Assembly: GCF_022879575.1 (NCBI RefSeq)
Contig: NZ_CP084260.1
Coordinates: 2,418,001 to 2,482,000, forward strand
Direction: 5' to 3'
DNA length: 64,000 bases
Source: Caballeronia sp. SL2Y3
Lineage (GTDB): Bacteria; Pseudomonadota; Gammaproteobacteria; Burkholderiales; Burkholderiaceae
Shown here: positions 31,691-44,190 of the stretch, piece after piece
Position numbering within the stretch: position 1 is the stretch's first letter
Layout of the letters: the number at the start of each line of letters is the position of its first letter
Translations under genes and position numbers: made by a program
The notes under the pieces: model-generated
What the model saw: only the letters and a program-made list of their open reading frames with translations
Told to the model about the DNA's origin: nothing
Database searches by the model: none

Positions 31691-32464
31691 TCAGATCCTC
31701 ACCGAGATGCCTTGATCGGCCATGAAACGCTTCGCTTCGCCGACCGTATGCTCGCCGTAGTGGAAGATGCTTGCGGCGAGCACCGCGTCGGCGTGCCCTT
31801 CGACGATGCCGTCCGCCAGATGCTTCAGCGACCCGACGCCGCCCGACGCGATCACGGGCACCGGCACGGCATCCGACACGGCGCGCGTCAGCGCGAGATC
31901 GAAGCCGGCCTTCGTGCCGTCGCGATCCATGCTGGTCAGCAGGATCTCGCCCGCACCGAGTTCCGCCATCTTGCGCGCCCATTCGACTGCGTCGATGCCG
32001 GTCGCCTTGCGGCCGCCGTGCGTAAACACTTCCCAGCGCGGCGGCTCGCCTTCGCCCGACACGCGCTTCGCGTCGATCGCGACGACGATGCACTGCGAGC
32101 CGTGCTTGTCCGACGCGTCGCGCACGAGTTGCGGATTGGCGACCGCCGACGAGTTCATGCTGATCTTGTCCGCGCCCGCGTTCAGCAAGCGCCGGACGTC
32201 CTCGACCGCGCGCACGCCGCCGCCGACGGTGAGCGGAATGAAGACCTGCGAGGCCACCGCCTCGATGATCGGCAAGATGAGATCGCGCTGGTCGGAGGTC
32301 GCGGTGATGTCGAGGAACGTGAGTTCGTCGGCGCCCTGATCGTCGTAGCGTCGCGCGATCTCGACGGGATCGCCCGCGTCGCGCAGTTCGACGAAGTTGA
32401 CGCCCTTCACCACGCGGCCAGCGGTCACGTCGAGACAGGGGATGATGCGTTTTGCGAGAGCCAT
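31691..32464 (-). CDS. hisF: imidazole glycerol phosphate synthase, cyclase subunit
   Basis: A 257-residue TIM barrel that, with HisH, makes imidazole glycerol phosphate and [19 protein letters not shown] N-terminus is seen as [19 protein letters not shown], with the catalytic Asp residues in this strand and in the DGTKAGFDL region. Phosphate-binding GGVGSLKHL follows. It forms a complex with HisH. Confidence 0.96.
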   Translation of the reverse strand: MALAKRIIPCLDVTAGRVVKGVNFVELRDAGDPVEIARRYDDQGADELTFLDITATSDQRDLILPIIEAVASQVFIPLTVGGGVRAVEDVRRLLNAGADKISMNSSAVANPQLVRDASDKHGSQCIVVAIDAKRVSGEGEPPRWEVFTHGGRKATGIDAVEWARKMAELGAGEILLTSMDRDGTKAGFDLALTRAVSDAVPVPVIASGGVGSLKHLADGIVEGHADAVLAASIFHYGEHTVGEAKRFMADQGISVRI

Positions 32465-32558
32465 GTTCTAGCTACTGCCGGTTCGGTACGGTTGAGGGCG
32501 GCCAGCGCCGCCCGGCGCGCTTCAGTGTGCTCGCGCGAGAGAAGCCGGAAATGCGGCC

Positions 32559-33311
32559 TTAAGCGTCGTCCGCTTCGCGCAGTGCGTCGGCGCGGGTTTG
32601 CGCCGCCTTGAAATCGAGGTCGCCCGAATAGATCGCGCGTCCGCAGATCACGCCTTCGATGCCTTCGTCCTCGACTTCGCAGAGCGATTCGATGTCCGCG
32701 ATGCTCGACAACCCGCCGCTTGCGATCACCGGAATCTTGACCGCCTGCGCGAGCCGCACGGTCGCGTCGATGTTGATGCCCTGAAGCATGCCGTCGCGGC
32801 CGATGTCCGTGTAGATGATCGACTCGCAGCCGTAGTCCTCGAACTTGCGGCCGAGGTCCACGACTTCGTGGCCGGTCAGTTTGCTCCAGCCGTCGGTGGC
32901 CACCTTGCCGTCTTTGGCGTCCAGCCCGACGATGATGTGGCCGCCGAACGCGCTGCACGCGTCTTGCAGGAAACCGGGATTCTTCACCGCCGCCGTGCCG
33001 ATGATCACGTACGAAAGACCGTCGTCCAGATAGCGTTCGATGGTGTTCAGGTCACGGATGCCGCCGCCGAGCTGCACCGGGATTTCGCTGCCCACTTCTT
33101 CGATGATCGCCCGAATGGCGTCGCCGTTCTTCGGCTTGCCCGCGAACGCGCCGTTCAGATCGACGAGGTGCAGTCTGCGCGCGCCCTTGTCGACCCAATG
33201 CCGGGCCATCGCCGCCGGATCTTCTGAAAAAATGGTCGCCTGGTCCATATCGCCTTGCTTGAGGCGCACGCACTGACCGTCTTTGAGATCGATGGCCGGA
33301 ATGAGCAGCAT
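32559..33311 (-). CDS. hisA: phosphoribosylformimino-AICAR ribotide isomerase
   Basis: A 250-residue TIM barrel performing the Amadori rearrangement in step 4 of histidine synthesis. [19 protein letters not shown] carries the catalytic Asp, and [15 protein letters not shown] carries the second. The half-barrel repeats related to HisF are evident (VQLGGGIRD and VIASGGLSS). It lies between hisH and hisF. Confidence 0.96.
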   Translation of the reverse strand: MLLIPAIDLKDGQCVRLKQGDMDQATIFSEDPAAMARHWVDKGARRLHLVDLNGAFAGKPKNGDAIRAIIEEVGSEIPVQLGGGIRDLNTIERYLDDGLSYVIIGTAAVKNPGFLQDACSAFGGHIIVGLDAKDGKVATDGWSKLTGHEVVDLGRKFEDYGCESIIYTDIGRDGMLQGINIDATVRLAQAVKIPVIASGGLSSIADIESLCEVEDEGIEGVICGRAIYSGDLDFKAAQTRADALREADDA

Positions 33312-33450
33312 AGGTATCGCGTATCTTCTGGGTGAAAGTGATTGAAACGGCCTCGCGGGCCGTCTCGCTAGTGTAGTACAAGTCTCGCGGCACTCAATCG
33401 CACGTGGAACCGCGCAGGGGCGCGGCCGCGAGGCTCACGCGCGGCGACGC

Positions 33451-34092
33451 TCACGGGTTCCAGTGAACGAAGTTGCGATACAGGCGCAAGCCGGCGTCGG
33501 CGCTCTTTTCCGGGTGAAACTGGGTCGCGAAGATGTTGTCGCGTGCGACCGCGGACGTGAACGGGTCGCCGTAGACGGTTTCGCCCGATGTGTGCGCCGG
33601 GTTTTCCGGCGCGACGTGATAGCTGTGCACGAAGTAGAAGAACGCGCCATCCGCGATGCCGTCCCAGACCGGATGCGCCTGCGTCTGACGCACGCGGTTC
33701 CAGCCCATCTGCGGCACTTTGAAGCGCGAGCCGTCGTCCTGCACGCGGCCTTCGAGCCGGAAACGCACCACCTTGCCCGGTAACAGGCCGAGCCCGCGCG
33801 TGTCGCCTTCCTCGCTCCAGTCGAAGAGCATCTGCTCACCGACGCACACGCCGAGCATCGGCTTTTCGCGCGACGCCTGCATCACGGCTTCCTGCAGGCC
33901 CGAGTGCGCGAGATGCGCCATGCAGTCGCGCATCGCGCCCTGTCCCGGCAGCACGATGCGATCGGCCGCGTGAATGGCCTGCGGCTGATCGACGATCGCC
34001 ACGTCCGCGTCGGGCGCGGCCTTCTTCAGCGCCTGATACACCGAGCGCAGGTTGCCCATTCCGTAATCAACAATCGCAATCGAAGTTTTCAT
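33451..34092 (-). CDS. hisH: imidazole glycerol phosphate synthase, glutaminase subunit
   Basis: A 213-residue class I glutamine amidotransferase that feeds ammonia to HisF. The nucleophile Cys83 is in [12 protein letters not shown], and the His/Glu of the triad are in FHPEKS near the C-terminus. ATG 34092 overlaps the marC stop in ATGA, so the much longer open frame is discarded. A 139-bp gap precedes hisA. Confidence 0.95.
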   Translation of the reverse strand: MKTSIAIVDYGMGNLRSVYQALKKAAPDADVAIVDQPQAIHAADRIVLPGQGAMRDCMAHLAHSGLQEAVMQASREKPMLGVCVGEQMLFDWSEEGDTRGLGLLPGKVVRFRLEGRVQDDGSRFKVPQMGWNRVRQTQAHPVWDGIADGAFFYFVHSYHVAPENPAHTSGETVYGDPFTSAVARDNIFATQFHPEKSADAGLRLYRNFVHWNP

Positions 34093-34709
34093 TTCAAAGT
34101 AGGCATCAGGGCCTTCAACCCGTTGACGATGAATTCCACCGCCAGCGCGGACAGCATCAATCCCATGAGACGCGTGCCGATATTGATTCCGGTGCGCCCG
34201 ACCCAGCGCGCGATCGGCTCCGCGAGATTCAGCGCGCCGAAGCACAACGCCGCGATGATCGCACCCAGCACGACGAGCCCGAAGCGGTCGTACCAGTGCT
34301 GCGCACTTGCAGCATAGACGATCACCGTGCTGATCGATCCCGGTCCGGTAAGCAGCGGAATGGCGAGCGGCACGACTGCGATGCTGTGGCGCTCTTCCGC
34401 TTCCATGCGCTCTTCGGGCGTCGAGCGCGCGTTGCCGACTTGCGCGTTCAGCATGCTGATCGCCATGAGCAGCATGATGATGCCGCCGCCCACTTCGAAC
34501 GATCCGACCGAAATACCGAAGAACGCGATGATCTGCTGCCCGAGCAACGCGGTCACGGCAATCACGCAGAACACCGAAATACACGCGACGCGGATGGTGT
34601 TGCGCTTCTCCACGTCCGATTGCTGCGAGGTAAGGCTTAGAAAAAACGGTATCGCGCCGATCGGGTTGATCAGCGCGAGCAAGGATATGAACGACTTGAA
34701 AAGATCCAT
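34089..34709 (-). CDS. MarC-family integral membrane protein
   Basis: A 206-residue protein with about six transmembrane helices. It starts [25 protein letters not shown], the family hallmark, with the second-half repeat [18 protein letters not shown]. The family was once linked to multiple antibiotic resistance, but its function is unproven. It sits inside the histidine operon, overlapping hisH by 4 bp and starting 55 bp after the hisB stop. Confidence 0.92.
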   Translation of the reverse strand: MDLFKSFISLLALINPIGAIPFFLSLTSQQSDVEKRNTIRVACISVFCVIAVTALLGQQIIAFFGISVGSFEVGGGIIMLLMAISMLNAQVGNARSTPEERMEAEERHSIAVVPLAIPLLTGPGSISTVIVYAASAQHWYDRFGLVVLGAIIAALCFGALNLAEPIARWVGRTGINIGTRLMGLMLSALAVEFIVNGLKALMPTLK

Positions 34710-34764
34710 CGCGAATGGCCGGCCGAGTTAGACGCTTTTCGGCGCCGAATCGGCAAACGGCTGA

Positions 34765-35352
34765 TCAGAGACTGCCCTTGGTCGATGGAATCTGGCCCGC
34801 CGCGCGTTCGTCGACTTCGACGGCCATGCGCAGCGCGCGGCCGAAGGCCTTGAACACGGTCTCGACCTGATGATGCGCGTTGATGCCGCGCAGGTTGTCG
34901 ATATGCAGCGTCACGCCCGCATGATTCACGAAGCCGCGGAAAAATTCGATGGTGAGATCGACATCGAACGTGCCGATGCGCGCACGCGTGAACGGCACAT
35001 GGAATTCGAGCCCCGGCCGCCCCGAGAAGTCGATCACGACGCGCGACAGCGCCTCGTCGAGCGGCACATACGAATGGCCATAGCGGCGAATGCCCTTGCG
35101 ATCGCCGATAGCCTTCGCCACCGCTTGCCCGAGCGTGATGCCGGTGTCTTCGACGGTATGGTGATCGTCGATATGGAGGTCGCCATGCGCTTCGATTTCG
35201 AGGTCGAACAGGCCGTGACGGGCAATCTGGTCGAGCATGTGATCGAGAAACGGCACGCCGGTGGCGAGCTTCTGCTTGCCGGTGCCGTCCAGATCGAGCT
35301 TTACACGGATCTGCGTTTCGCTGGTGTTGCGAACGACTTCCGCAATGCGCAT
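34765..35352 (-). CDS. hisB: imidazoleglycerol-phosphate dehydratase
   Basis: A 195-residue monofunctional dehydratase with the duplicated metal-binding motifs [35 protein letters not shown] and [14 protein letters not shown]. The HisB phosphatase domain of enterics is absent, so histidinol phosphatase must be encoded elsewhere. It lies 33 bp after hisC. Confidence 0.96.
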   Translation of the reverse strand: MRIAEVVRNTSETQIRVKLDLDGTGKQKLATGVPFLDHMLDQIARHGLFDLEIEAHGDLHIDDHHTVEDTGITLGQAVAKAIGDRKGIRRYGHSYVPLDEALSRVVIDFSGRPGLEFHVPFTRARIGTFDVDLTIEFFRGFVNHAGVTLHIDNLRGINAHHQVETVFKAFGRALRMAVEVDERAAGQIPSTKGSL

Positions 35353-35385
35353 GGTGTTTCCTTGAGACTTTTTCGAAGAAGGGGT

Positions 35386-36459
35386 TCAGTTGGGCGCGAG
35401 CTTTCTCAGCGCCGCGAGCATCTGCGCGTTCTCTTCGGCCGTTCCGACCGTCAAGCGCACGCAATTCGTAAGCAACGGATGCATTTTACTCACGTTTTTC
35501 ACCAAAACCCGCGACGTAAGCAGGGTTTCGAACGCGAGCGCCGCATCGGGCACGCGCACCAGCAGGAAGTTGCCCGCGCTCGGATAAACGGTCATGCCCG
35601 GCAGCGCGGCGACTTCACGCGCGAGGTCGGCGCGCGCTTCGCGCAACGCGGCGGCTTGCGCGTCGAGCACATCGAGATGATCGAGCAGGAAATCGGCGGT
35701 GGCCTGCGTCAGCACGTTGATGTTGTACGGCGGGCGCACCTTGTCGAACTGCGCGATCCACGCGGGCGAACCGGCCATATAACCGAGGCGGATGCCCGCG
35801 AGGCCGAGCTTCGACACCGTGCGCATGACGACGACGTTATCGAACTGCGCGGCGCGCGGCATCCACGTTTTCCCGGCGAACGGCTGATACGCCTCGTCGA
35901 TCACGACGAGGCTTTTCGTCGCCGCCGCGATCACGCGTTCGATGTCAACGTCGTCGTAGAGCGTGCCGGTCGGATTGTTCGGATACGCGAGATAGACGAG
36001 CGCGGGCGCGTGTTCCTTGATGGCGGCGATGAGCGCGTCGGCGTTGAGCGTGAAATCGGCATTGAGCGGCACGCCGACGAATTCGAGATGCGCGAACGCC
36101 GCCGACAGCTGATACATGACGAAGCCCGGCACCGGCGCGACGACCTTCGCGCCCGGCTTCGAACACGCGATAGACATCATGCTGATCAACTCGTCGGAGC
36201 CGTTGCCGAGCAGAACGTCGCACGCGGGCGGAACGTGCATTGCGCGCTTGAGCTTCGCGATAAGTTCAGCCGGGCGCGGCGCAGGATAACGGTTCAGCGC
36301 GACGCCCGCGAGATGCGCGCCGAGCCGTTGCGCGAGCGCGTCGGGCAGCGTGTAGGGATTTTCCATCGCGTCGAGCTTGATGAGCCCCGTGGATTCCGGC
36401 ACGGGATAGCTCGTCATCGCGAGGACGTCGGGACGAATGATGTCGTTCGGTGTGGTCAT
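35386..36459 (-). CDS. hisC: histidinol-phosphate aminotransferase
   Basis: A 357-residue PLP-dependent fold-type I aminotransferase. [13 protein letters not shown] binds PLP phosphate, [11 protein letters not shown] is the substrate loop, [12 protein letters not shown] holds the conserved Asp-Tyr, and the PLP lysine is in [15 protein letters not shown]. It is placed between hisD and hisB, as in related genomes. Confidence 0.94.
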   Translation of the reverse strand: MTTPNDIIRPDVLAMTSYPVPESTGLIKLDAMENPYTLPDALAQRLGAHLAGVALNRYPAPRPAELIAKLKRAMHVPPACDVLLGNGSDELISMMSIACSKPGAKVVAPVPGFVMYQLSAAFAHLEFVGVPLNADFTLNADALIAAIKEHAPALVYLAYPNNPTGTLYDDVDIERVIAAATKSLVVIDEAYQPFAGKTWMPRAAQFDNVVVMRTVSKLGLAGIRLGYMAGSPAWIAQFDKVRPPYNINVLTQATADFLLDHLDVLDAQAAALREARADLAREVAALPGMTVYPSAGNFLLVRVPDAALAFETLLTSRVLVKNVSKMHPLLTNCVRLTVGTAEENAQMLAALRKLAPN

Positions 36460-36520
36460 GGTGGCGCTGTTGGCGCTGGCGGCGGCTTGAAAGCCGCCTT
36501 TTTCGATCGGATGGCTCGCT

Positions 36521-37843
36521 TCAGCCGACGTTTTTCATCCGGTATTCGGCGCTTTTGGCATGCGCCTGCAAGCCCTCGCCATACGCCAGTTCCGCCGCGA
36601 TTTCGCCCAATGTCTGCGCGCCGTCCGAACTCACTTCGATCACGCTCGAACGCTTCATGAAGTCGTAGACGCCGAGCGGCGATGAAAAGCGCGCGGTACG
36701 CGAAGTCGGGAGCACGTGGTTCGGGCCGGCGCAATAGTCGCCGAGGCTTTCGCTCGTGTAGCGGCCGAGGAACATCGCGCCCGCGTTGTGAATCTGCGCG
36801 GCCCATTGGTGCGGATCGAGCGCGGAAATCTCCAGATGCTCCGGCGCGATGTCGTTGGCGATGGCGCAGGCTTCGGCCATGTCCTTCACCTTGATGAGCG
36901 CGCCGCGGTCTTCGAGCGAGCGCTGGATGACGTCGCGCCGCGGCATCGCGGGAAGCAGTTCGACGATGGCGTCCTCGACGCGCTGAATGAACGCCGCGTC
37001 CGGGCACAGCAGAATGGATTGCGCGAGTTCGTCGTGTTCGGCTTGCGAGAACAGGTCCATCGCGACCCAGCGCGGATCGGTGGTCGCGTCGCAGATCACG
37101 AGAATCTCGGACGGTCCCGCGATCATGTCGATGCCAACCGTCCCGAACACGCGACGCTTCGCCGACGCGACATACGCGTTGCCCGGACCGCAAATCTTGT
37201 CGACAGCCGGCACGGTTTGCGTGCCGTACGCGAGCGCGCCGACAGCCTGCGCGCCGCCGATGGTGAACACGCGATCCACGCCGCCGAGCAGCGCGGCCGC
37301 GAGCACGAGCGGATTCTTCACGCCATCGGGCGTGGGCACGACCATCACGATTTCCTTGACGCCCGCGACGCGCGCCGGAATCGCGTTCATCAGCACGGAC
37401 GACGGATACGCCGCCTTGCCTCCCGGCACGTAGATGCCCGCGCGGTCGAGCGGCGTCACCTTCTGGCCGAGCACGGTGCCGTCAGCTTCGGTGTACTGCC
37501 AGCTATGGCTGCCGCATTCGATGCGCTGCTTTTCGTGGTAGCCGCGCACGCGCGCCGCCGCCGCTTCGAGCGCCGCGCGGCGCTTCGGCTCCAGATCTTC
37601 CAGCGCGGCTTCCATCTCGGACGCGGGCAGTTCGAGCGCCGCGACGCTGTCCGCTTTCAGGCGATCGAACTTGTTCGTGTATTCGAGCACGGCTTCGTCG
37701 CCGCGCGTTTTCACGTCCGCGAGAATCTGCGCGACGGCGCGCTCGATGGCTTCGTCCTCGCTCGCTTCGAACGCGAGCACCGCGCGCAGCGCCTTTTGAA
37801 AACCATCGGTGCTGGAATCGAGCTTACGAATCTTGATAGACAT
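36521..37843 (-). CDS. hisD: histidinol dehydrogenase
   Basis: A 440-residue zinc enzyme catalysing the last two oxidations to L-histidine. Zinc and substrate motifs are visible in [37 protein letters not shown] and [16 protein letters not shown] 37843 (MSIKIRKLD) is preferred over one at 37873. It is between hisG and hisC. Confidence 0.95.
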   Translation of the reverse strand: MSIKIRKLDSSTDGFQKALRAVLAFEASEDEAIERAVAQILADVKTRGDEAVLEYTNKFDRLKADSVAALELPASEMEAALEDLEPKRRAALEAAAARVRGYHEKQRIECGSHSWQYTEADGTVLGQKVTPLDRAGIYVPGGKAAYPSSVLMNAIPARVAGVKEIVMVVPTPDGVKNPLVLAAALLGGVDRVFTIGGAQAVGALAYGTQTVPAVDKICGPGNAYVASAKRRVFGTVGIDMIAGPSEILVICDATTDPRWVAMDLFSQAEHDELAQSILLCPDAAFIQRVEDAIVELLPAMPRRDVIQRSLEDRGALIKVKDMAEACAIANDIAPEHLEISALDPHQWAAQIHNAGAMFLGRYTSESLGDYCAGPNHVLPTSRTARFSSPLGVYDFMKRSSVIEVSSDGAQTLGEIAAELAYGEGLQAHAKSAEYRMKNVG

Positions 37844-37889
37844 GCTGGTTTCCGATTGTGCTGTGGGCGGCAAGCGTGACGCGGCCGCC

Positions 37890-39958
<2,069 letters not shown>

Positions 39959-40038
39959 TCATGCCGGGTGTTGCTAGCTGTTGCTGAGGGTTGGGCGTGT
40001 GACCTGCGTGTGACTTGATTTGGCTTCGCCGAATGGAC

Positions 40039-40278
40039 TCAGGCCGATTTCCATTCGTCGGGGGTGAGGGTCTTCATGCTGAGCGCATGAATCTCCTCGC
40101 GCATGCGCTCGCCGAGCGCCGCGTAGACCAGTTGATGACGCGCGATCAGGCGTTTGCCGACGAACGCATCGCTCACGATGGTCGCGAAAAAATGCTGGCC
40201 GTCGCCTTCCACTTCGAGATGCTGGCACGACAGACCGCCAGCGATGTAGTCCTTCACTTGCTCCGGAGTCGGCAACAT
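40039..40278 (-). CDS. ibaG: BolA-family protein, IbaG type
   Basis: A 79-residue BolA-like protein next to murA, the same neighbour as in E. coli ibaG (yrbA). The helix FATIVSDAFVGKRLIARHQLVYAAL contains the conserved His that can ligate an Fe-S cluster with a monothiol glutaredoxin. It is upstream of murA and downstream of the ABC exporter genes. Confidence 0.92.
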   Translation of the reverse strand: MLPTPEQVKDYIAGGLSCQHLEVEGDGQHFFATIVSDAFVGKRLIARHQLVYAALGERMREEIHALSMKTLTPDEWKSA

Positions 40279-40296
40279 GGGATGTCTCCTTGGGAT

Positions 40297-41052
40297 TTAG
40301 TGACGCAGCTTGTAGCCGCTCGCGAGCAGCCGCACGGCGATCAGCGCGAGCACGACCAGAAAGCCGCCGACGATGCACAGGCTCAAGAGCGGGTTCACGT
40401 CCGACGAGCCGAAAAAGCCGTAGCGGAAACCGTCGATCATGTAGAAAAACGGATTCAGATGCGACACCGCGCGCCAGACGGGCGGCAGCGAATGCGTCGA
40501 ATAGAAGACGCCCGACAGGAACGTGAGCGGCATGATCAGGAAGTTCTGGAACGCGGCCAATTGATCGAACTTGTCGGCCCAGATGCCCGCGATCAGACCG
40601 AGCGTGCCGAGAATCGCCGAGCCGAGCATCGCGAACGCAATGATGTAGAGCGGCGCGGAAAAAGACATCGGGATGAACCATATCGTCACGATGAACACGC
40701 CGAAGCCGACGCACAAGCCGCGCACGACCGACGCGAGCACATACGCGAAGAACATCTCCCAATGCGCGATGGGCGGCAGCAGCACGAACACGAGATTGCC
40801 CGTGATTTTCGACTGGATCAGCGACGACGAGCTGTTCGCGAATGCGTTCTGCAACACGCTCATCATGACGAGGCCAGGCACGAGAAAGCTCGTGTACCCG
40901 ACACCCGGATAGACCTGCACGTGCCCGGTCAGCGCGTGACCGAAGATGGTGAGATAGAGCAGCGCGGTGACGATCGGCGCGAGCACCGTCTGAAACGACA
41001 CCTTCCAGAAGCGCAGCAGCTCCTTGTAGAACAACGTCTGGAAACCGCTCAT
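40297..41052 (-). CDS. yadH: ABC-2 type transporter permease (YadH-like)
   Basis: A 251-residue six-helix permease of the ABC-2 family, similar in length and blocks to E. coli YadH. GFQTLFYKELLRFWKV is the N-terminal cytoplasmic helix. The pair with the overlapping ATPase (4-bp overlap ATGA at 41049-41052) forms an exporter of unknown substrate. It lies 18 bp upstream of ibaG. Confidence 0.88.
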   Translation of the reverse strand: MSGFQTLFYKELLRFWKVSFQTVLAPIVTALLYLTIFGHALTGHVQVYPGVGYTSFLVPGLVMMSVLQNAFANSSSSLIQSKITGNLVFVLLPPIAHWEMFFAYVLASVVRGLCVGFGVFIVTIWFIPMSFSAPLYIIAFAMLGSAILGTLGLIAGIWADKFDQLAAFQNFLIMPLTFLSGVFYSTHSLPPVWRAVSHLNPFFYMIDGFRYGFFGSSDVNPLLSLCIVGGFLVVLALIAVRLLASGYKLRH

Positions 41053-41975
41053 GAAAGCCCCTCGACCATTTCCGGCTCGTTCATGACCTGAAGGAACACG
41101 TCTTCGAGATCGGCTTTTCGCACTTCGATTTCATCGAACGTGCAGCCCGCCGCGCGGCATTTCGCGAGGATCGGCTCGACTTCGTCGTAGCTCGACAAGC
41201 GCAGCAGGTGCTGCGCGCCGGATACCGCTTGAGGATCGACTTCCAGCGAGCGCAGGTCGGCGGGCAGCACGCCGCTCGAAAAGCGCAGATAGAGCTGCAT
41301 GCCGGCGAAACGCTGCAACAATGCGCTCGTGCGCTCCAGCGCGACGATCTCGCCGCGACGAAGCATCGCGAGGCGGTCGCACAGCGATTCGGCTTCTTCG
41401 AGGTAATGCGTGGTCAGCACGATGGTATGTCCCTCGCGATTGAGGCGCGAGATGAACTTCCAGAGCGTTTGCCGAAGCTCGACGTCGACGCCGGCCGTGG
41501 GTTCGTCGAGCACGATGACAGGCGGCCGATGCACCAGCGCCTGCGCGACCAGCACGCGGCGCTTCATGCCGCCGGACAGCGCGCGCGTGTTGACGTCGGC
41601 TTTCTCGGTGAGATCGAGGTTCGCCATGACCTCGTCGATCCAGTCGTCGTTGTTGCGCAGGCCGAAATAGCCCGACTGGATGCGCAGCGACTCGCGCACC
41701 GTGAAGAACGGATCGAACACCAGCTCCTGAGGGACGACGCCGAGCGCCCGACGCGCCGCGCGAAAATCGCTGACGACATCATGACCGCGCACGCTGATCG
41801 TGCCGCTATCGGCGCGCGCGAGTCCCGCGAGAATGCTGATCAACGTGGTCTTGCCCGCGCCGTTCGGACCGAGCAGGCCGAAGAACTCGCCCTCTTCCAC
41901 CGTGAGGCTCACGCCCTTGAGCGCCTGCAGATCCTTGTAGCGCTTTCGGACGTTTCGGATTTCTATGGCTGACAT
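41049..41975 (-). CDS. yadG: ABC transporter ATPase (YadG-like)
   Basis: A 308-residue ATP-binding subunit, the same length as E. coli YadG. Walker A GPNGAGKTT, Q-loop region VVPQELVFDPF, signature LSGGMKRRVLVAQAL, Walker B VIVLDEPTAGVD and switch His TTHYLEEAE are all intact. The C-terminal 80 residues form a family extension. The substrate is unknown. Upstream is a candidate -10 at 42083-42088. Confidence 0.92.
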   Translation of the reverse strand: MSAIEIRNVRKRYKDLQALKGVSLTVEEGEFFGLLGPNGAGKTTLISILAGLARADSGTISVRGHDVVSDFRAARRALGVVPQELVFDPFFTVRESLRIQSGYFGLRNNDDWIDEVMANLDLTEKADVNTRALSGGMKRRVLVAQALVHRPPVIVLDEPTAGVDVELRQTLWKFISRLNREGHTIVLTTHYLEEAESLCDRLAMLRRGEIVALERTSALLQRFAGMQLYLRFSSGVLPADLRSLEVDPQAVSGAQHLLRLSSYDEVEPILAKCRAAGCTFDEIEVRKADLEDVFLQVMNEPEMVEGLS

Positions 41976-42082
41976 GAACAGTGCGCGCGCCTCGTGCGGC
42001 CGCGCCTCGATTGTGCGGATTACGCGTGACGGACCCGGGCTCGCTTCAAAAGGGGCCGGGTTCGGGCCCGAAAAAACGTTTG

Positions 42083-42088
42083 ATTATA
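42083..42088 (-). promoter_or_regulatory. candidate -10 box before the ABC-ibaG-murA genes
   Basis: The minus strand has a perfect TATAAT about 108 bp before the ATPase start, in a gap of 212 bp after mlaB. No good -35 lies 17 bases upstream, so activation or a weak promoter is possible. The leader between it and the ATG can fold (GGGCCCG repeats). Confidence 0.35.
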
Positions 42089-42186
42089 GGGCAAAGCCGG
42101 TAGAGCCGACGTCGGAGCGATCCTGTTTGCGGCGGTGCTCATGCTGATGAACGCCGCCGCGCCTGAGCGAATGAGTCAGGACAGGA

Positions 42187-42474
42187 TCAATGTCGGAAGG
42201 TGAGCAGCGTGTCGACGCCATAGGCTTGCGCGAGACTGGCAAGCCCGGAGGGAATGTTGACGATACCGAGCGCGGCGCCGCGCGCGGTGGCCGCGCGCTG
42301 CCACGCGAGCAGCACGGCGAGCGCGGACGAATCGAATTGCCGAAGCGGCGCGCAATCGACTTCGGTCGCGCCGGCGGCGATGCGCGAAAGGCCGGCTTCG
42401 AGCGCGGCCTTCGCGCTTTCGTGAGTCAAGGACGCGGCCGTCTGGAACCGGCCGCCGGTGCCGACTGCGCTCAC
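42187..42474 (-). CDS. mlaB: STAS-domain protein, MlaB
   Basis: A 95-residue STAS-domain subunit that binds the MlaF ATPase in the Mla phospholipid transporter. The helix motif VDCAPLRQFDSSALAVLLAWQRAA carries the conserved Ser-rich loop. The start is GTG at 42474, overlapping the mlaC stop (GTGA); the longer frame would begin inside mlaC. It is the last mla gene. Confidence 0.87.
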   Translation of the reverse strand: MSAVGTGGRFQTAASLTHESAKAALEAGLSRIAAGATEVDCAPLRQFDSSALAVLLAWQRAATARGAALGIVNIPSGLASLAQAYGVDTLLTFRH

Positions 42475-43103
42475 GACGAAGCCTTGCCGCTCGCGAGTTG
42501 CTGGTTGCGCTGCGTGAGGAACTGCAGCAGGCCGTCGACGCCGTGTTGCGAGATCTGCTCGCTGAACTGCTGTTGATACGCCTGGATCAACCATGCGCCG
42601 AGCACGTTGATGTCATACACGCGCCAGCCTTGCGGCGTCTTGTACAGGCGATAGTCGAGCTCGACCGGCTGGCCGTTGTTCATCACGACCGAGCGAACGA
42701 CGACGTCCGTGTCTTCCGGCGATGCGCGGAACGGCTTGTACTGAATGGTCTGATTGCGGACCTGACTCAACGCGCCCGAATACGTGCGGATCAGCAGCAT
42801 CTTGAACTGCTCGACGATCTGCTTTTGCTGCTCAGGCGTGGCCGAGTTCCAGTTGCGGCCCATGACGAGACGCGTGGTGCGCGTGAAGTCCGTGTACGGC
42901 AGGATCTTCTGGTTGACGAGCTCAGTAATGTGCTGCACGTCGCCCGACTGCAGCTTCGGGTCCGACTTGATTTGATCGAGAACCTGCTGGGTGACGGTCT
43001 TGATCATGCCGTCGGGCGCGCTCGTATCGACCGTTTGCGCCGACGCCGCGCCGCAGAACGCCATCAGCATGGCAAAGAAAGGAAGCAAGAAGAGTTTTTT
43101 CAT
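42471..43103 (-). CDS. mlaC: periplasmic phospholipid-binding protein MlaC
   Basis: A 210-residue Tol-Ttg2-like protein that shuttles phospholipid between MlaA and MlaD across the periplasm. A signal peptide ending ASA (about residue 22) is followed by the ATP/ligand cavity fold with YTDFTRTTRLVMGRNWNSATPEQQKQIVEQFKMLLI-like helices. It lies after mlaA with a 124-bp gap and overlaps mlaB. Confidence 0.93.
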   Translation of the reverse strand: MKKLFLLPFFAMLMAFCGAASAQTVDTSAPDGMIKTVTQQVLDQIKSDPKLQSGDVQHITELVNQKILPYTDFTRTTRLVMGRNWNSATPEQQKQIVEQFKMLLIRTYSGALSQVRNQTIQYKPFRASPEDTDVVVRSVVMNNGQPVELDYRLYKTPQGWRVYDINVLGAWLIQAYQQQFSEQISQHGVDGLLQFLTQRNQQLASGKASS

Positions 43104-43227
43104 CGCAGACCCTGCAAAAGAAGTGGCTTGGATTGGAGTGCGCTGCTTGAACCAAGTTCAGGCCGCGCACCGGCCAATCTGTAATAAACGCTGTCAATCA
43201 TGTTACCGCGCGTTAGCGTGGATGCGC

Positions 43228-44181
43228 TTAACGCAGGCGGAACGAAGGGAAGCCGGGAGGCGCACGCGGCGGCACGTACTGATTGCCCGGCACGGTCGCG
43301 CCGCCCGAACTCGCGGCGTTCGGCGTGGCTGCGGTTCCCGAAGCAGGCGCCGCGCCCGACGCGCCGTCCGCCGCCGACGCCGCTGCCGGCGGCACCGCCG
43401 TTGCCGATGCGCCCACCGCGCCGCTCGCGCCGCCCGGTTCGGCATACGTCGGCAGCGGCGCTTCGTCGTAGTTCGGCATGCTGTCGGTATCGCCGTCGTT
43501 GTCGCCGTGAATCAGATACTGGCGACGCTGCAAGTACGCGTTACGCACGAAGGAATACTTGTCGAGCGCGGCATCGGCGAGTACGTCGGTCGCGCCAAGC
43601 AGGTTCGCCCGCGTATTGACGAGGTTCACGCCATACAGCGCCCAGCTCACGGAATCCGGGCTCACGTACGTCAACGGACTGCCGAAATAGTCGACCACCA
43701 GCCCGCTCGTGTCGCGCACCGTGCTCGGCCCGAGCAGCGGCAGCACGAGATACGGTCCCGACGGCACACCGTAATGACCGAGCGTCAGCCCGAAGTCGCC
43801 GGCGTGCTTCGGCAACTTGGCGACCGTCGCCACGTCGAAGAGACCGCCGACGCCGAACACCGTGTTGATCGCGACGCGCATGATGTCGGAGACGCCATCC
43901 GCGATCTTCAACTGCAGCAGATTGTTCGCCGCGATGTACACATCGCCGATATTCGAGAAGAAGTTCGTGACGCTGTTGCGCACCGGCTCCGGCACGCTCC
44001 ACACGTACGCCTTCGCGACCGGCTTCAGCGCGAACTGGTCCACCTTGTCGTTGATGGTGAACATCGTCCGGTTGTAGCTCTCGAACGGATCGCCCTTCGT
44101 GGGCGTCGTCACCGTCGCGCAACCGGCGAGCGTCACCGCCGCCGCCGAGACAAGCACGCGCCGCAGCCCCTTCGCGTACAT
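43228..44181 (-). CDS. mlaA: outer-membrane lipoprotein MlaA (VacJ)
   Basis: A 317-residue VacJ-family lipoprotein. The lipobox LAGC gives lipidated Cys21. DPFESYNRTMFTINDKVDQFALKPVAKAY is the family hallmark, and the conserved domain runs to about residue 240. A tail of about 60 residues, Ala/Pro/Ser-rich and unlike E. coli MlaA, ends the protein. It removes phospholipid from the outer leaflet. In E. coli mlaA is unlinked, whereas here it is inside the mla operon between mlaD and mlaC. Confidence 0.93.
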   Translation of the reverse strand: MYAKGLRRVLVSAAAVTLAGCATVTTPTKGDPFESYNRTMFTINDKVDQFALKPVAKAYVWSVPEPVRNSVTNFFSNIGDVYIAANNLLQLKIADGVSDIMRVAINTVFGVGGLFDVATVAKLPKHAGDFGLTLGHYGVPSGPYLVLPLLGPSTVRDTSGLVVDYFGSPLTYVSPDSVSWALYGVNLVNTRANLLGATDVLADAALDKYSFVRNAYLQRRQYLIHGDNDGDTDSMPNYDEAPLPTYAEPGGASGAVGASATAVPPAAASAADGASGAAPASGTAATPNAASSGGATVPGNQYVPPRAPPGFPSFRLR

Positions 44182-44190
44182 AGCTTCTCC

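Noticed and set aside
34870..36660. A 596-codon open frame on the plus strand
   Set aside because: It is antisense to hisB and hisC and has a composition typical of GC-rich shadow frames, with no family motif.
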